This document shows, one piece after another, positions 41,424-41,468 of a stretch of 41,468 nucleotides of DNA (its first letter is position 1; every line of letters starts with the position of its first letter). Below the pieces are notes generated by a model that saw only the letters and a program-made list of their open reading frames with translations, did not search any database and was not told where the DNA came from. Origin of the DNA: Coriobacteriaceae bacterium AF08-21 (GTDB lineage: Bacteria; Actinomycetota; Coriobacteriia; Coriobacteriales; Coriobacteriaceae). The stretch spans positions 1 through 41,468 of the forward strand of contig JAQCQR010000021.1 of assembly GCA_027687465.1 (NCBI GenBank), read 5' to 3'. The position numbers and the translations under genes are program-made.

Positions 41424-41468
41424 TGAACTGCGCCCCAATTCTTGGACGGGCTAATAAGCGGCCTACGC
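41424..41468. mobile_element. Possible left end of an IS3-family element, cut by window
   Basis: TGAACTGCGCCCCAATTCTT followed by GGAC resembles the terminal inverted repeats of IS3/IS150-type elements (TG..CTG..CCCCAA....TTGGAC). No transposase codons are within the window. The window's first bases contain GTCCAAGAA (24-32), the inverse of TTCTTGGAC, but the similarity ends there. Confidence 0.3.

Overview
The window is about 41 kb of high-GC bacterial DNA with densely packed, short-spaced genes. Protein character and gene content (initiator tRNA, coaX, a folP-folK fusion, glmU-prs-pth, nfnAB, a membrane-anchored LuxR regulator, an ECF vitamin-type transporter) suggest a gut actinobacterium of the Coriobacteriia, most like Collinsella. 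That assignment is from recognition only; no database search was run.

Left accessory part (1-11190). A type IV abiEi-abiEii toxin-antitoxin pair (204-1558) sits behind a long palindrome. About 850 bases without a convincing gene follow. They hold a cluster of TTCCGGACAT repeats and a tandem 80/81-base hairpin repeat in which both arms have changed together so that pairing is kept. From 2408 to 11151 lies an integrated element of about 8.7 kb, bounded by a 39-base direct repeat of the 3' part of the initiator tRNA(fMet) gene. It carries a tyrosine integrase, an excisionase-like HTH protein, a P4-type primase/SF3 helicase, a hairpin-rich candidate origin, two small unknown proteins, a secreted or anchored surface protein, a two-helix membrane protein and an XRE regulator. 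Perfect 28-base direct repeats lie just inside both ends. The complete tRNA, with its own promoter, is at the right junction.

Signalling module (11277-18702). Five genes on the minus strand encode a protein kinase, a VWA (TerY-like) protein, a PP2C phosphatase, a second kinase with a C-terminal zinc ribbon and a transglutaminase-fold protein. A divergent 600-residue protein has an FHA-like C-terminus. This resembles the TerY/PP2C/kinase triad of tellurite-associated systems, but no TerD-type gene is present. It is the best candidate here for a poorly described system.

Core metabolism with insertions (18760-31582). coaX is followed by a AAA_14/DUF4143 ATPase gene bracketed by three copies of one palindrome. 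Next come a catalytically degenerate biotin-ligase-like gene, folP-folK with a large low-complexity insertion, a sirtuin and exonuclease III. nhaA is a pseudogene: its catalytic core is deleted, the join is out of frame, and a stop interrupts the last helix. A LuxR-type membrane regulator, a small membrane protein, a MATE exporter and a YtcJ-like amidohydrolase follow.

Right part (31871-41468). An ECF transporter (S component, fused double ATPase, T component) is followed by glmU, prs, pth and nfnAB. Between them lie a 28-base-pair perfect palindrome and a MITE-like inverted repeat. The last 45 bases may be the start of an IS3-family element.
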